A stretch of 64,000 nucleotides of DNA from Lentzea californiensis (GTDB lineage Bacteria; Actinomycetota; Actinomycetes; Mycobacteriales; Pseudonocardiaceae). The position numbers were made by a program, and so were the translations under genes. The stretch spans positions 310,001-374,000 of the forward strand of contig NZ_JANBBE010000005.1 in assembly GCF_024648825.1 (NCBI RefSeq). The letters run 5' to 3'. The first letter of the stretch is position 1, and the number at the start of each line of letters is the position of its first letter. The notes under the pieces were generated by a model, which saw only the letters and a program-made list of their open reading frames with translations, had not been told where the DNA came from and made no database searches. This document shows positions 54,345-62,832 of this stretch, in pieces.

Positions 54345-55997
54345 TCAACCGGCGAGCCGCCGCTGCGGCAGGACGATCGAGGACGGGCGGTCGGCGTCGT
54401 GGAAGATCTCCACGGTGGTCGCTCGCAGTTCCGTCGCCGTGTGGGACGGGCCGCCGTCGCCCAGGTTTCGGGCGAAGTGCGGGAACGCCCCGGCCGACAC
54501 CTGCACCCGGATCCGGTGCCCGCGCCGGAAGACGTGCGCGGTCGGTGACAGGTCGACGGTCACCTTCATGACCCCGTCCGGCCGCACCTTCACCAGGTCG
54601 TCGCAGATGTTCAGGGACCTGCCGCGCCCGTCCACGTCGCACAGGCGCACGAACAGGTCGCAGGACGGGCGGTCCGCGCGCAGCCACACCTCGGCCGAGA
54701 TCTCGCCGATCACCTCCACGTCGGCGTCCAGCACGGCCGAGGTGAAGACCAGGACGTCGTCCCGTGCCTCGAGCTTGCGGTTGTCGACGGGTCCGGCGCC
54801 GCGGCTCTCCAGCTTCGGGCCGCCCAGCGACGGCGTCGGGTCGGCGGGGTCGTAGGTGAACGGCGTCGGTGGTGCCGGCGGGCTCGGCGCGGGACCGAGC
54901 TCGCCGCCGGGAGCGAGGTGCCAGCGCTGCCCGGTGTAGCCGGTGGGCGGCCACTGGTCGAAGTCACGCCATTCGTCCACGCCCATCACGAAGAGGCGGA
55001 CCGGCGGCTTGCGCGGCGGCTCGGTGCCGCGGGCGTGGGCGGCGGCCCAGCCGATCGTGTCGCCGAGCACCGCGGTCATCCCGCCGACGTGGCCGTGCCA
55101 CCACGGCCCGACCGTCAGGTGCGCGTCGCGTCCGGCCGCCCTGAGCACCTGGAAGTCGCGGAGCTGGTCGGCGAGGAAGATGTCGTACCAGCCCGCGATC
55201 GAGCTGACGGGCACGGTCACGTCGCCGACGGCGGGGGAGTGGTCCTCGTTCTTCCAGAACGGGTCGTCCTGGTCGTGGTGCAGGCAGTCCTGGTAGAACG
55301 GCCAGGCGTGGCCCAGCGCGGCGGTGTCGGCGTCGACGAGCGGCAACGTGCGCATGGCCGCTCGGAGGCGCTTGCGGCCGATGCCGAGCAGCGCACGCCA
55401 GATGCCTCCCGGGCGTTCCTGCGTCGCAGTGCTCACCGACCAGCCCAGCAGCGTCTCGACCTCGAAGCGGTCCGGTCGCAGGAACGACAGCGCGAGCCGC
55501 GACGACGTCACGTGCGGCACCATCGCCTTGACCTGCGCGGGAGCCTCCGCCGCGATGGCCCACTGGGTGTAGCCGAGGTAGCTGCTGCCGGTCAGCACCA
55601 CGTCGTTCGCCCACGGTTGGTCAGCAAGCCAGCGGAGCGTCGACAGACCGTCCTCGCGTTCGTGCCGCATCGCGCGGAAGTCGCCGTCCGAGCCGAAGGT
55701 GCCCCGGCAACTGACGGTCAGGACGTGCAGGCCCCGCTCGGCGAGCGCTCGCCCGTACAGCCAGTCCAGCGGCCCGGTGCGCCCGTAAGGCGTTCGCACC
55801 ACGGCGGTGGGCGCGCCACTCGACGCGTCGGCCGGCGCCCAGTGGTTCGCCAGCAGCGTCCCCCCGTCGTGGGTGGGGATCCGCAGATCCCGCTCCACGG
55901 TCACGTCGCGCGAGAGGGCAGGAGGGAGCTTCAGCAGCCGTTGACCGATCAGGCCTGCCGCCCTGCCCGCGAGGTCGAAACGAGGTCGTGTGCCCAC
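54345..55997 (-). CDS. CocE/NonD-family alpha/beta hydrolase
   Basis: 550 aa. VERDLRIPTHDGGTLLANHW near residue 34, RTPYGRTGPLDWLYGRALAERG near 68, VLTGSSYLGYTQWAIA near 133 with the nucleophile Ser, and an X-Pro dipeptidyl-peptidase C-terminal jelly roll from about 350 (VWLRADRPSCDLFVRLCDVDGRGRS, HVFRRGHRIRVQVSAGAFPHF). Family S15-like esterases/acylases with no fixed substrate. No signal peptide is obvious; GTG start. The CocE family includes cocaine esterase and glutaryl acylases. Confidence 0.87.
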   Translation of the reverse strand: MGTRPRFDLAGRAAGLIGQRLLKLPPALSRDVTVERDLRIPTHDGGTLLANHWAPADASSGAPTAVVRTPYGRTGPLDWLYGRALAERGLHVLTVSCRGTFGSDGDFRAMRHEREDGLSTLRWLADQPWANDVVLTGSSYLGYTQWAIAAEAPAQVKAMVPHVTSSRLALSFLRPDRFEVETLLGWSVSTATQERPGGIWRALLGIGRKRLRAAMRTLPLVDADTAALGHAWPFYQDCLHHDQDDPFWKNEDHSPAVGDVTVPVSSIAGWYDIFLADQLRDFQVLRAAGRDAHLTVGPWWHGHVGGMTAVLGDTIGWAAAHARGTEPPRKPPVRLFVMGVDEWRDFDQWPPTGYTGQRWHLAPGGELGPAPSPPAPPTPFTYDPADPTPSLGGPKLESRGAGPVDNRKLEARDDVLVFTSAVLDADVEVIGEISAEVWLRADRPSCDLFVRLCDVDGRGRSLNICDDLVKVRPDGVMKVTVDLSPTAHVFRRGHRIRVQVSAGAFPHFARNLGDGGPSHTATELRATTVEIFHDADRPSSIVLPQRRLAG

Positions 55998-56040
55998 AGT
56001 GATCTTCTTACCAGGCCCGTGCCGCGTTCACGGAAGATCA

Positions 56041-56706
56041 TCACTCAACGCGCAGGAAGCCGGCCGCGTGCAGTCGACGGGTGGCGCCGTCGTCGATGCT
56101 GACCCTGCTGAGCGAGCCGTCGACCGCCCCGCCGACTGTCATGGCAGCGATCAACAGTGGGAACAGCACGGTGCGCACGAGCATGGCCCAGGGGGCCGCC
56201 GCGCCGATCCGGTGGCCGTTCTTGACGCGGACCAGGCGGGTTCCGGTGAGCACCGCGCCGAGCGCGCGGCCGTTGCCGAAGAACAGGCCGTAGACGAGCG
56301 GCACGCCGACCAGCAGACCGAGGATGGTCAGCAACGCCGCGTTGTCGGAGATCTCGCTGTCACGGGTGGCGAGCACGACCGCGATGAAACCGGCGAACGC
56401 GCTGAGCAGGTAGACGACGAAGTCCACGAACCAGGACAGCAGGCGCGCCCACCCGCCCGCCGTGACGTAGAAGGTCCCGTCCTCGAACGTGTCGAGCCGT
56501 TGCGCGATCCTCGAACCGAACTCTTGTTCCACGTGCTGCTTGAAAACGTCCAGCCGGCTCGGCGGCCGGTCGGAGCCGATGACGCTCATGATGCCTTCCC
56601 AGTCGTGAGGACCGAACGTAGCGGAGACGTCCCCTCGCCTGTATCGGTTGATCAACCCCTGGACGGCACCGGGATCCTGTGCGTCGCGCCTGAGGTTGGA
56701 TGTCAT
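56041..56706 (-). CDS. RDD-family membrane protein
   Basis: 221 aa. The N-terminal 85 residues are cytosolic; the membrane domain begins ARLLSWFVDFVVYLLSAFAGF near 88 (R and D of the RDD signature), followed by hydrophobic segments near 122 and 175, with GRALGAVLTGTRLVRVKNGHR near 148. RDD proteins are poorly understood membrane proteins, some linked to ion exchange. ATG at 56706 chosen because the frame further up is antisense to the SARP gene. Divergent from that gene with 61 bases between. Confidence 0.8.
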   Translation of the reverse strand: MTSNLRRDAQDPGAVQGLINRYRRGDVSATFGPHDWEGIMSVIGSDRPPSRLDVFKQHVEQEFGSRIAQRLDTFEDGTFYVTAGGWARLLSWFVDFVVYLLSAFAGFIAVVLATRDSEISDNAALLTILGLLVGVPLVYGLFFGNGRALGAVLTGTRLVRVKNGHRIGAAAPWAMLVRTVLFPLLIAAMTVGGAVDGSLSRVSIDDGATRRLHAAGFLRVE

Positions 56707-56767
56707 CGAACAACCTGCGGCAGCCTCGGACCCTGTGTCACCCTCAGCGGCGGGGAGGTACCGGGGG

Positions 56768-58762
56768 ATGTGGTGTTTCAGGTTGCTCGGACCGTTTCGG
56801 GTGGAATGCGACGGTGCCGGGGTCGCTTTGGGCACACCGCAGATGCGTACGGTGCTAGCCCTGCTCGTGTGGCACGCGAACGAGGTCGTGCCGGTCGGCC
56901 GGATGTCCGACGAGCTGTGGGGCGAGGTACCGCCGGCGTCGGCGAAGGTGCAGTTGCAGGGCATCGTCTCGCGGCTGCGGGGGCTGCTCGGCAAGGAGCG
57001 GATCGCGACCGCGGCGGCGGGGTACGTGCTGCGCTGCGCTGCGGCAGAACTCGACGTCGAGCTCGTGCGGCAGGACCTGGCGGCCGCGCGCGAGCTGATC
57101 GCGGCCGGTGACGTGGCGTTGGGTGCTACGCGGTTGCGCGAGGCGCTCAGGCGCTGGGACGGTCCCGCCGACCCGCACCTCACCGAGCCGGTGGCCGCAC
57201 AGCTCGACGAGCTGCGGATGACGGTGCTGGAGGAGCGCGCCGACGCCGACCTCCTGCTCGGCGGCAGCGCCGACCTGATCGGCGAGCTCACCGCCGCCGC
57301 GGCCGAGCACCCGTTGCGCGAACGGGTGCGCGCCCAGCTGATGACCGCGCTGGCACGGCGCGGGCGGGTGTCCGAGGCGCTCGACGTGTTCCTCGCGTTC
57401 CGCCGCACCATGGTGGACGAGCTGGGCGTCGAGCCGTCGGCTCAGCTGTGCTCGCTGCACGCCCGCATCCTGCGAGGCGAACCGGGCGTGCGGCCCGCGT
57501 TTCCGGTGCCGCGCGAGGCACACCAGCCGCGTCAGCTGCCGCCGGCGCTGCCCGACTTCGTCAGTCGCGAGGAGTTGCTCACCGAGCTGACGGACGTGCT
57601 CACCGCGCCGGGCAGGGAACGCTCACCGCTCGTCGCCGTCTCAGGTGCCGCGGGGCTCGGCAAGACGGCGCTCGTCGTGCAGCTGGCACACCGGGTGCGC
57701 GAGCGTTTCCCGGACGGTCAGCTCTTCGCGACGTTGCGCGGCGACGACACGATGGCTGTGCTGCAACAGTTCCTGCGCGCGCTCGGGGTTCCCGCGGACC
57801 TCGTGCCTGGCGCGGAGGACGAGTGCTCGGCACTGCTGCGGGACCTGCTGGCCGGACGGGAGGTGTTGCTGGTCGTCGACAACGCGGCCGCCGCGCGCCA
57901 GGTGCGGCCGTTCGTGCCGGCCGAACCCGGCTGCGCGGTGCTGGTGACGAGCAGACGCACTCTCGGCGAGCTGGAGGGCGCGCGACTGGTGCGGCTGGGC
58001 CTGCTCGACGCCGGCGAGTCGGCCGAGCTGCTGACGAAGATCGTCGGAGTGCCGCCGGGCGACGCGCTGGTGGCGCACTGCGGCGGGTTGCCACTGGCGT
58101 TGCGCGTCGCGGGAGCACTGTTGCTCGACCATCCACACTGGACGGTCGACGACCTGGCCGCCCAGCTCGCCGACGAACGCACCAGGCTCGACTGGCTGGA
58201 GGTGGGCGACCTCGGCGTGCGGGCGAGCTTCGACGCGAGCTACCGGCAGCTGTCTCAGTCGCACCAGATGTTGTTCCGCCGCCTGGGTCTGCTGCCCGCC
58301 ACCACGGTGCCCGGCTGGCTCGCGGCCGCACTGCTGGACGTCGGGCAGACCGGCGCGGAACGGGTGCTGGAGGACCTGGTCAGCTGGCACCTGCTGAGCA
58401 CCGCCGGATGCGGCACCTCGATCCGGTACGGCATGCACGACCTGCTGCGCTGCTTCGCAGCCGAACAGGCCGAACCCGAGCAGGGTGCCGTGCTCACCCG
58501 CGCGGTCGGTGCCTGCCTCGCGATGGCGGAGTCGATGGTCGCCCGGCTGCCCGCGGGCGTGCTGAAGCCCTTGCCCGGCAATGCACTGCGTCACCACGCG
58601 GAAGCCGACGCCTGCGACCCGATCGCGTGGTTCGACACCGAACTGCCGACACTACGGGCCGTCGTCGAGACAGCGGCGGTGCGCGGTATGGCCGAACACG
58701 CCTGGGAACTGGCCGTGGTGTGCCAGCGGTACTTCGACCACTGTGGACACAACGACTCCTGA
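56768..58762 (+). CDS. AfsR-like BTAD/NB-ARC regulator, short C-terminus
   Basis: 664 aa. Winged-helix DNA-binding domain 1-85 (RLLGPFRVECDGAGVALGTPQM, MSDELWGEVPPASAKVQLQG), BTAD to about 240 (VDELGVEPSAQLCSLHARIL), NB-ARC with P-loop VSGAAGLGKTALVV near 292, LLVVDNAAAARQV near 368, LVTSRRTLGELEG and GGLPLALRVAG near 440. The TPR region is only about 70 aa and stops at HCGHNDS, whereas AfsR-type proteins usually run to 900-1000 aa. No continuation is found in other frames before the hairpin at 58766. ATG at 56768. Possible regulator of the I36 genes downstream. Confidence 0.83.
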   Translation: MWCFRLLGPFRVECDGAGVALGTPQMRTVLALLVWHANEVVPVGRMSDELWGEVPPASAKVQLQGIVSRLRGLLGKERIATAAAGYVLRCAAAELDVELVRQDLAAARELIAAGDVALGATRLREALRRWDGPADPHLTEPVAAQLDELRMTVLEERADADLLLGGSADLIGELTAAAAEHPLRERVRAQLMTALARRGRVSEALDVFLAFRRTMVDELGVEPSAQLCSLHARILRGEPGVRPAFPVPREAHQPRQLPPALPDFVSREELLTELTDVLTAPGRERSPLVAVSGAAGLGKTALVVQLAHRVRERFPDGQLFATLRGDDTMAVLQQFLRALGVPADLVPGAEDECSALLRDLLAGREVLLVVDNAAAARQVRPFVPAEPGCAVLVTSRRTLGELEGARLVRLGLLDAGESAELLTKIVGVPPGDALVAHCGGLPLALRVAGALLLDHPHWTVDDLAAQLADERTRLDWLEVGDLGVRASFDASYRQLSQSHQMLFRRLGLLPATTVPGWLAAALLDVGQTGAERVLEDLVSWHLLSTAGCGTSIRYGMHDLLRCFAAEQAEPEQGAVLTRAVGACLAMAESMVARLPAGVLKPLPGNALRHHAEADACDPIAWFDTELPTLRAVVETAAVRGMAEHAWELAVVCQRYFDHCGHNDS

Positions 58763-58765
58763 TCC

Positions 58766-58813
58766 GTGCATCGCGCGGGCCGACCTGAGGACAGGCCGTC
58801 CCGCGCGGTGCAC
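58766..58813. terminator. Terminator hairpin after the AfsR-like gene
   Basis: GTGCATCGCGCGGG (58766-58779) pairs with CCCGCGCGGTGCAC (58800-58813), 13 Watson-Crick pairs plus one G-U, with a 20-nt loop. It starts 4 bases after the stop and ends 18 bases from the convergent I36 stop. Confidence 0.7.
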
Positions 58814-58830
58814 TGGCATTTGACCGGTTC

Positions 58831-59196
58831 CTAGGGGCAGGGCCGCACCGATGCCACGCGGGTACTCGGTCGGAGGTTTGCCAGACCGCCAGGGTTCACG
58901 GCGCCGATGAGGTCCCTGTAGTAGGTGCTGCGGTACAAGCACCATCGCGCATCGGTGCGGTTGTACGCACTCCTGACGACGGGCCGGGCACCTGGGGTGC
59001 CCAGATCGGGGTCACCGACCTGGAGGATGATGATCCGCTCCGTGCCGCCGACACCGGTCCACATGCAGAACCGGCTCGCGGGGCACTCGTTCCACGCGTC
59101 CGGTGACACCGGCCCGGCGACGGCAGGGGCCGCTGCGAACAGCGACCCCGCCATCACCGCGCCGGCCAGGAGCGCTGCTGCTCTGCTGGCCAGCAC
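58831..59196 (-). CDS. Secreted I36-type peptidase inhibitor-like protein (copy 2)
   Basis: 121 aa. Signal peptide about 1-27 (ending AVA). Mature part opens with NECPASRFCMWTGVGGTERI, the CPxxxxCxW signature of I36 (streptomyces metalloproteinase inhibitor SMPI-like) proteins, and ends in SVRPCP; SYYRDL-like and Cys-rich spacing suggests two disulfides. GTG start with GGAGGTGA upstream. 13 bases after its paralogue at 59210, so co-transcribed. Confidence 0.78.
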   Translation of the reverse strand: MLASRAAALLAGAVMAGSLFAAAPAVAGPVSPDAWNECPASRFCMWTGVGGTERIIILQVGDPDLGTPGARPVVRSAYNRTDARWCLYRSTYYRDLIGAVNPGGLANLRPSTRVASVRPCP

Positions 59197-59209
59197 GATT
59201 CACCTCCGG

Positions 59210-59617
59210 TCAGGGGCACACCCGCAACGAGGTGATCCGGTTGCGGAACTGCACCAGCATGTTCGCCCCGCCACCAGGCCCACCGGCCGCCATCAGGGCC
59301 GTGTAGTTGGCGCCGTCGTAGTGGCACCACCGCTGACTGGTGCGGTTCATCATGCTCTCGGCGTTGTTGTTGAGCCCGCTGGGCCCGGGAGCCGCACCGA
59401 GGTTGGCGTCACCGACGGCGAAGATGCCGATCGCACCGGTGCCGTTGAGACCCGTCCAGATGCACAACCGCGCCGCGGGGCAGTCGCTGTAGGCGGCGGC
59501 CGACACGTCACCGCTCGGCTCGGTGATCTCCGGAACGGACGACGCGCTCGCGGGCATCGTCACCAGCGACGCCGCGAACGCGGCTCCGGCCAGGGCCATC
59601 AGGGTTTTGCGAATCAA
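59210..59617 (-). CDS. Secreted I36-type peptidase inhibitor-like protein (copy 1)
   Basis: 135 aa. Signal peptide about 1-25 (ending ASA). The SDCPAARLCIWTGLNGTGAIG segment and terminal SLRVCP parallel copy 2, with MMNRTSQRWCHYDGANYTALM matching its RTDARWCLYRSTYY. The two copies have diverged to low identity, so the duplication is old. TTG start at 59617 with GGGGGAG upstream. SARP-like direct repeats lie 63 bases upstream. Confidence 0.78.
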   Translation of the reverse strand: MIRKTLMALAGAAFAASLVTMPASASSVPEITEPSGDVSAAAYSDCPAARLCIWTGLNGTGAIGIFAVGDANLGAAPGPSGLNNNAESMMNRTSQRWCHYDGANYTALMAAGGPGGGANMLVQFRNRITSLRVCP

Positions 59618-59679
59618 GAGAACTCCCCCTTCTCAGGAAGAGGCGATCTCGCCTCCGTCACCGAGACTGGGGAACCGCG

Positions 59680-59705
59680 CTAACCATCCACTAACAGCGA
59701 CTAAC
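59680..59705 (-). promoter_or_regulatory. SARP-like direct repeats upstream of the I36 operon
   Basis: On the leftward strand GTTAG occurs three times with 10- and 11-bp periods (plus-strand CTAAC at 59680, 59691 and 59701). Heptamer direct repeats on an 11-bp period are the binding pattern of SARP activators. They lie 63-88 bases upstream of the first I36 start, and an AfsR-like gene is two genes away. Confidence 0.5.
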
Positions 59706-59734
59706 CGCGGGGCGCACCTTCAGCAGACCGCGGT

Positions 59735-60226
59735 TCAGGCCTTCGCCTCGCGGACGTCCTGCCCGTGCTCTGCAAAGGCCTTGAAGTCCTGCATGTGCTG
59801 CAGCGACTGCTTGCGGAAGGTGCCGGGCATCAAGAGCCCCACCAGTCGCATCAGCACGCCGCTGAACCTGTACTCGTTCTCGCTCACCCACAGCGTCGTC
59901 TCCGGGCCGATCTCGGTGAAGCGCTCGCGCGCGGCGCTCCACATGCCCTTGGCGACGATCTCGCGTTCGTAGTGGACGACGCTCTCCCTCGCGAGCCCTT
60001 GCAGGTCCACCGGTTCCCGGCGCGTGATGGTCTCGATCCCCTCGAACTTCTGCTGACCCGACTGCATCACCACTCGCGACCTGGTGCCGACCTGCCCGTG
60101 CACTCCGCTCAGCGGCTCGTGTTCCACCAGGCCCCGCAACCACTTCGGCATGTGTTCGGGGTCGGAGAGCAGCTGGACCACCCTCTCTCGTGGCAGGGCG
60201 ATCTCCATCGAGAGGGTGTACTTCAT
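59735..60226 (-). CDS. SRPBCC (START-like) family protein
   Basis: 163 aa. MKYTLSMEIALPRERVVQLLSDPEHMPKWLRG at the start is the classic SRPBCC/polyketide-cyclase-type opening, followed by a beta-rich middle (RSRVVMQSGQQKFEGIETITRRE, TTLWVSENEYRFSG) and a final helix KQSLQHMQDFKAFAEHG. Lipid or small-molecule binding fold; role unknown. ATG at 60226; the frame further up (with MTPCSC) lacks similarity. It stands alone and is not part of the I36 operon, whose promoter repeats lie between. Confidence 0.8.
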   Translation of the reverse strand: MKYTLSMEIALPRERVVQLLSDPEHMPKWLRGLVEHEPLSGVHGQVGTRSRVVMQSGQQKFEGIETITRREPVDLQGLARESVVHYEREIVAKGMWSAARERFTEIGPETTLWVSENEYRFSGVLMRLVGLLMPGTFRKQSLQHMQDFKAFAEHGQDVREAKA

Positions 60227-60364
60227 GGCGCGGCGCTCCAGTTCTCGTGCGAACGGGGCGCACACTAACAGCTTTGTCGCATATGTCCTTCGAGTCGGGC
60301 GAGTGCCCTGTCCACGACAGCTGCAAGGAGTCATTCAAGATGCGAATCGGGAGCTGACAACGAC

Positions 60365-60419
60365 TTCGCGTCTTCGCTTGATTCACCCATGTTCGCTTGT
60401 TAACGTGCACATCCGCTTG
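60365..60419 (+). promoter_or_regulatory. Direct repeats upstream of the ChvE-like gene
   Basis: TTCGCTTG occurs at 60373-60380 and 60392-60399, and TCCGCTTG at 60412-60419, with periods of 19 and 20 bases (two helical turns); a weaker TTCGCGTC is at 60365. They lie 84-130 bases upstream of the ChvE-like start, where a sugar-responsive regulator would bind. Confidence 0.45.
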
Positions 60420-60502
60420 TGGCGCCGATCACACACAGGCCGTGTTCCGGCCTGCCCCGAGACCGTGGCGACCGTCAACGTTGATCCACGCGAGGAGCAG
60501 GA

Positions 60503-61597
60503 ATGGGATTCCCGAGGTTCGCCGTGCTGGCGGTCGCGCTGTTGGCGGCGGCGTGCGGCGCACCGGCGGCCGGTCAGCAACCCGGCTCCGGCGACGGTGC
60601 GCTCGTGGGCGTCACCATGCCGACGACCAAGTCGGAGCGCTGGATCAGCGACGGCGAGAACATCAAGCGCGACCTGGAAGCGCGGGGGCACCGGGTCGAC
60701 CTCCGCTACGCCGAGAACGACGTGGCCGACCAGGTGAAGCAGATCGAGGACCAGATCGCCAAGGGCGCGAAGCTCCTGATCATCGCTTCGGTGGACGGCT
60801 CGGCGCTGACCAAGCCGCTCGACACTGCCGCGAACGCCGAGATCCCGGTGATCGCCTACGACCGGCTCCTGCGCAACAGCCCGAACGTCGACTTCTACGC
60901 GACGTTCGAGAACTTCCGGGTCGGCGTCTACCAGGCCGAGTCGCTGCTCACCGGGCTGGGCCTGCGCAACCCAGACGGCAGCCCCGGCGCCGCCACGGGT
61001 CCGTTCAACATCGAACTGTTCGCCGGCTCGGCGGACGACAACAACGCGGCGTTCTTCTTCAACGGCGCCATGTCCGTGCTCCAGCCGCACCTCGACAGCG
61101 GCAAGCTGGTGGTGCGCAGCGGTCAGACGGACTTCCAGGCCGTCACGACCCTCCGGTGGGACGGCGAGACCGCCCGCAAGCGCATGGAGGAGATCCTTGG
61201 CACGACATACCGCCGTGCCAAGGTGAACGGCGTGCTCTCGCCCTACGACGGCATTTCCCTCGGCATCCTCACCGCGCTGAAGAACGGCGGCTACGGCCCC
61301 GAGTTCCCGACCGTGACCGGCCAGGACGCCGAGCTCGGCTCGGTGAAGTCCATCCTCGCCGGCCAGCAGTACTCGACGATCTACAAGGACACCCGCGAAC
61401 TGGCGAAGGTCACGGCGTTGATGGCCGAGGCCGTGCTGAAGGGCCGCACGCCGCCGCAGCTGAACAACCTCAACGACTACGACAACGGCGTCAAGGTCGT
61501 CCCTGCCTTCCTGCTGAACCCGGTGAGCGTCGACAAGGGCAACTACCACAAGGTTCTCGTGGAGTCCGGGTACTACACCGACGACCAGCTCCGCTAG
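60503..61597 (+). CDS. ChvE-like sugar-binding lipoprotein
   Basis: 364 aa. Lipoprotein signal with lipobox LLAAACGA (Cys about 18). Periplasmic-binding fold type I: VGVTMPTTKSERWISDGENIKRDL near 35, DQIAKGAKLLIIASVDGSAL near 80, IPVIAYDRLLRNSPNVDFYATFEN near 110 and LFAGSADDNNAAFFFNGAM near 170. This is the ChvE/xylose-binding (XylF) group. Usually followed by ATPase and permease genes; here it is alone, converging on the dehydratase with 3 bases between. ATG with GAGGAGCAGGA upstream. It may feed a transporter encoded elsewhere or act as a sensor. Confidence 0.85.
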   Translation: MGFPRFAVLAVALLAAACGAPAAGQQPGSGDGALVGVTMPTTKSERWISDGENIKRDLEARGHRVDLRYAENDVADQVKQIEDQIAKGAKLLIIASVDGSALTKPLDTAANAEIPVIAYDRLLRNSPNVDFYATFENFRVGVYQAESLLTGLGLRNPDGSPGAATGPFNIELFAGSADDNNAAFFFNGAMSVLQPHLDSGKLVVRSGQTDFQAVTTLRWDGETARKRMEEILGTTYRRAKVNGVLSPYDGISLGILTALKNGGYGPEFPTVTGQDAELGSVKSILAGQQYSTIYKDTRELAKVTALMAEAVLKGRTPPQLNNLNDYDNGVKVVPAFLLNPVSVDKGNYHKVLVESGYYTDDQLR

Positions 61598-61600
61598 CCG

Positions 61601-62758
61601 TCACTCGAACAGCCCGTAGCCCGCGACGGCGTGTGCCCGCACGCCGTCCATGTCGAGCTCCACGCCGATGCCGGGGGTGTCGGGCAGCGTGATGTAGCCG
61701 TCCTTCACGATCGAGCCGCTCCCGTCGGGGGCGTGGACGTAGCTGTCCCACACCGCGCGCTCGTCGAGCGCGTGCCATTCCTGGACGAAGAAGTTCGGGA
61801 TGGCTCCGCAGAGGTGCGACGTGGCCATCGTGCCCAAGGGTGTCGACACCAGGTGCGGTGCGAACGGGATGTAGTGCATCTCCGCGAGGTTGGCGATCTT
61901 CTTGGCTTCGGCGAGGCCGCCGCACTTCGGCACGTCCGGCTCGATGACGTCCACGGCGCCGCGTTCGAGCAGGTCGCGAAAACCCCATCGCAGGTAGAGG
62001 TTCTCGCCCGCGCAGATCGGCGTGCGGGTCTGCGCGCGCACCCGTGCGAGCGCGTCGACGTTCTCCGCCGGCAGTGGTTCCTCCAGCCACATCAGGCGGA
62101 ACGGTTCGAGCTCCCACGAGATCCGGCAGGCGCTCGGCACGTCGTAGCGGGCGTGCAGGTCGATGGCCAGGTCGACGTCCGGTCCGATCGCCTCCCGGAC
62201 GGCTGCCACGCGTTCGGTCATCGATCGCAGCTCGGCGGCGTTGACCGTGTGGTTGAACGCGTCGAACTTCGCGGGGTGGTGGAGGTTGTCGATGTCGAAC
62301 TTGATGGCCGTGAAGCCTTCCTCGACCATCCGCTGGGCCCGGTCGACGCACCCGGCGATCGACCCCGCCGGGTCGTCGCCGTCGCCGCAGTCGGCGTAGA
62401 GGCGGATGCGGTCGCGGAACTTCCCGCCGAGCATCCGGTAGACAGGCTGGCCCGCTGCCTTGCCCGCGAGGTCCCACAGCGCGAGCTCGATGCCGGACAG
62501 GGCGATCACGAACACCCCGCCCTGGGGACCGGCGAAGACCTTGTTGCGGCGCAGCTTCTCCCAGCACCGCTCGACGTTGCGCGGGTCCTCGCCGATCAGG
62601 AGGGGTGTCAGGAACTCGATCATTCCGACGACGGCACCCGCGCCGGCATCGGGATTGGCCTCGCCGAACCCGCTGAGGCCCTCGTCGGTGTCGATCCGGA
62701 CCAGCGTGGCCTGGCCGTGGTAGTCGACCACCGCCGTCGTGACGTTCACGATCCGCAT
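61601..62758 (-). CDS. Mandelate racemase/enolase-family sugar-acid dehydratase
   Basis: 385 aa. N-terminal capping domain, then the barrel with Lys in GFTAIKFDID near 155, metal ligands Asp in DVDLAIDLHARYD near 196, Glu in LMWLEEPLP near 224 and Glu in CAGENLYLRWGF near 250, Asp in DVIEPDVPKCGG near 272 and the general acid/base His in FAPHLVSTPLG near 302. These mark an MR-subgroup sugar-acid dehydratase such as galactonate, fuconate or related dehydratase; the substrate is not determinable. Divergent from the GntR gene; ATG start. Confidence 0.85.
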   Translation of the reverse strand: MRIVNVTTAVVDYHGQATLVRIDTDEGLSGFGEANPDAGAGAVVGMIEFLTPLLIGEDPRNVERCWEKLRRNKVFAGPQGGVFVIALSGIELALWDLAGKAAGQPVYRMLGGKFRDRIRLYADCGDGDDPAGSIAGCVDRAQRMVEEGFTAIKFDIDNLHHPAKFDAFNHTVNAAELRSMTERVAAVREAIGPDVDLAIDLHARYDVPSACRISWELEPFRLMWLEEPLPAENVDALARVRAQTRTPICAGENLYLRWGFRDLLERGAVDVIEPDVPKCGGLAEAKKIANLAEMHYIPFAPHLVSTPLGTMATSHLCGAIPNFFVQEWHALDERAVWDSYVHAPDGSGSIVKDGYITLPDTPGIGVELDMDGVRAHAVAGYGLFE

Positions 62759-62812
62759 TGCTCTCCCGCCGCTGGGTCGTGCAGATGAACGGAGTCTGTC
62801 GCGATGTCTAAC

Positions 62813-62823
62813 TTGTCCTATAA
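62813..62823. promoter_or_regulatory. GntR (FadR-type) half-palindrome operator candidate
   Basis: TTGTCCTATAA, close to the TTGT-N3-ACAA type used by sugar-acid GntR regulators such as DgoR (7 of 8 arm bases). It lies in the 74-bp divergent region, 10 bases before the gntR ATG; TATAAG could also be its -10 element. Confidence 0.4.
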
Positions 62824-62832
62824 GCTGATGAC

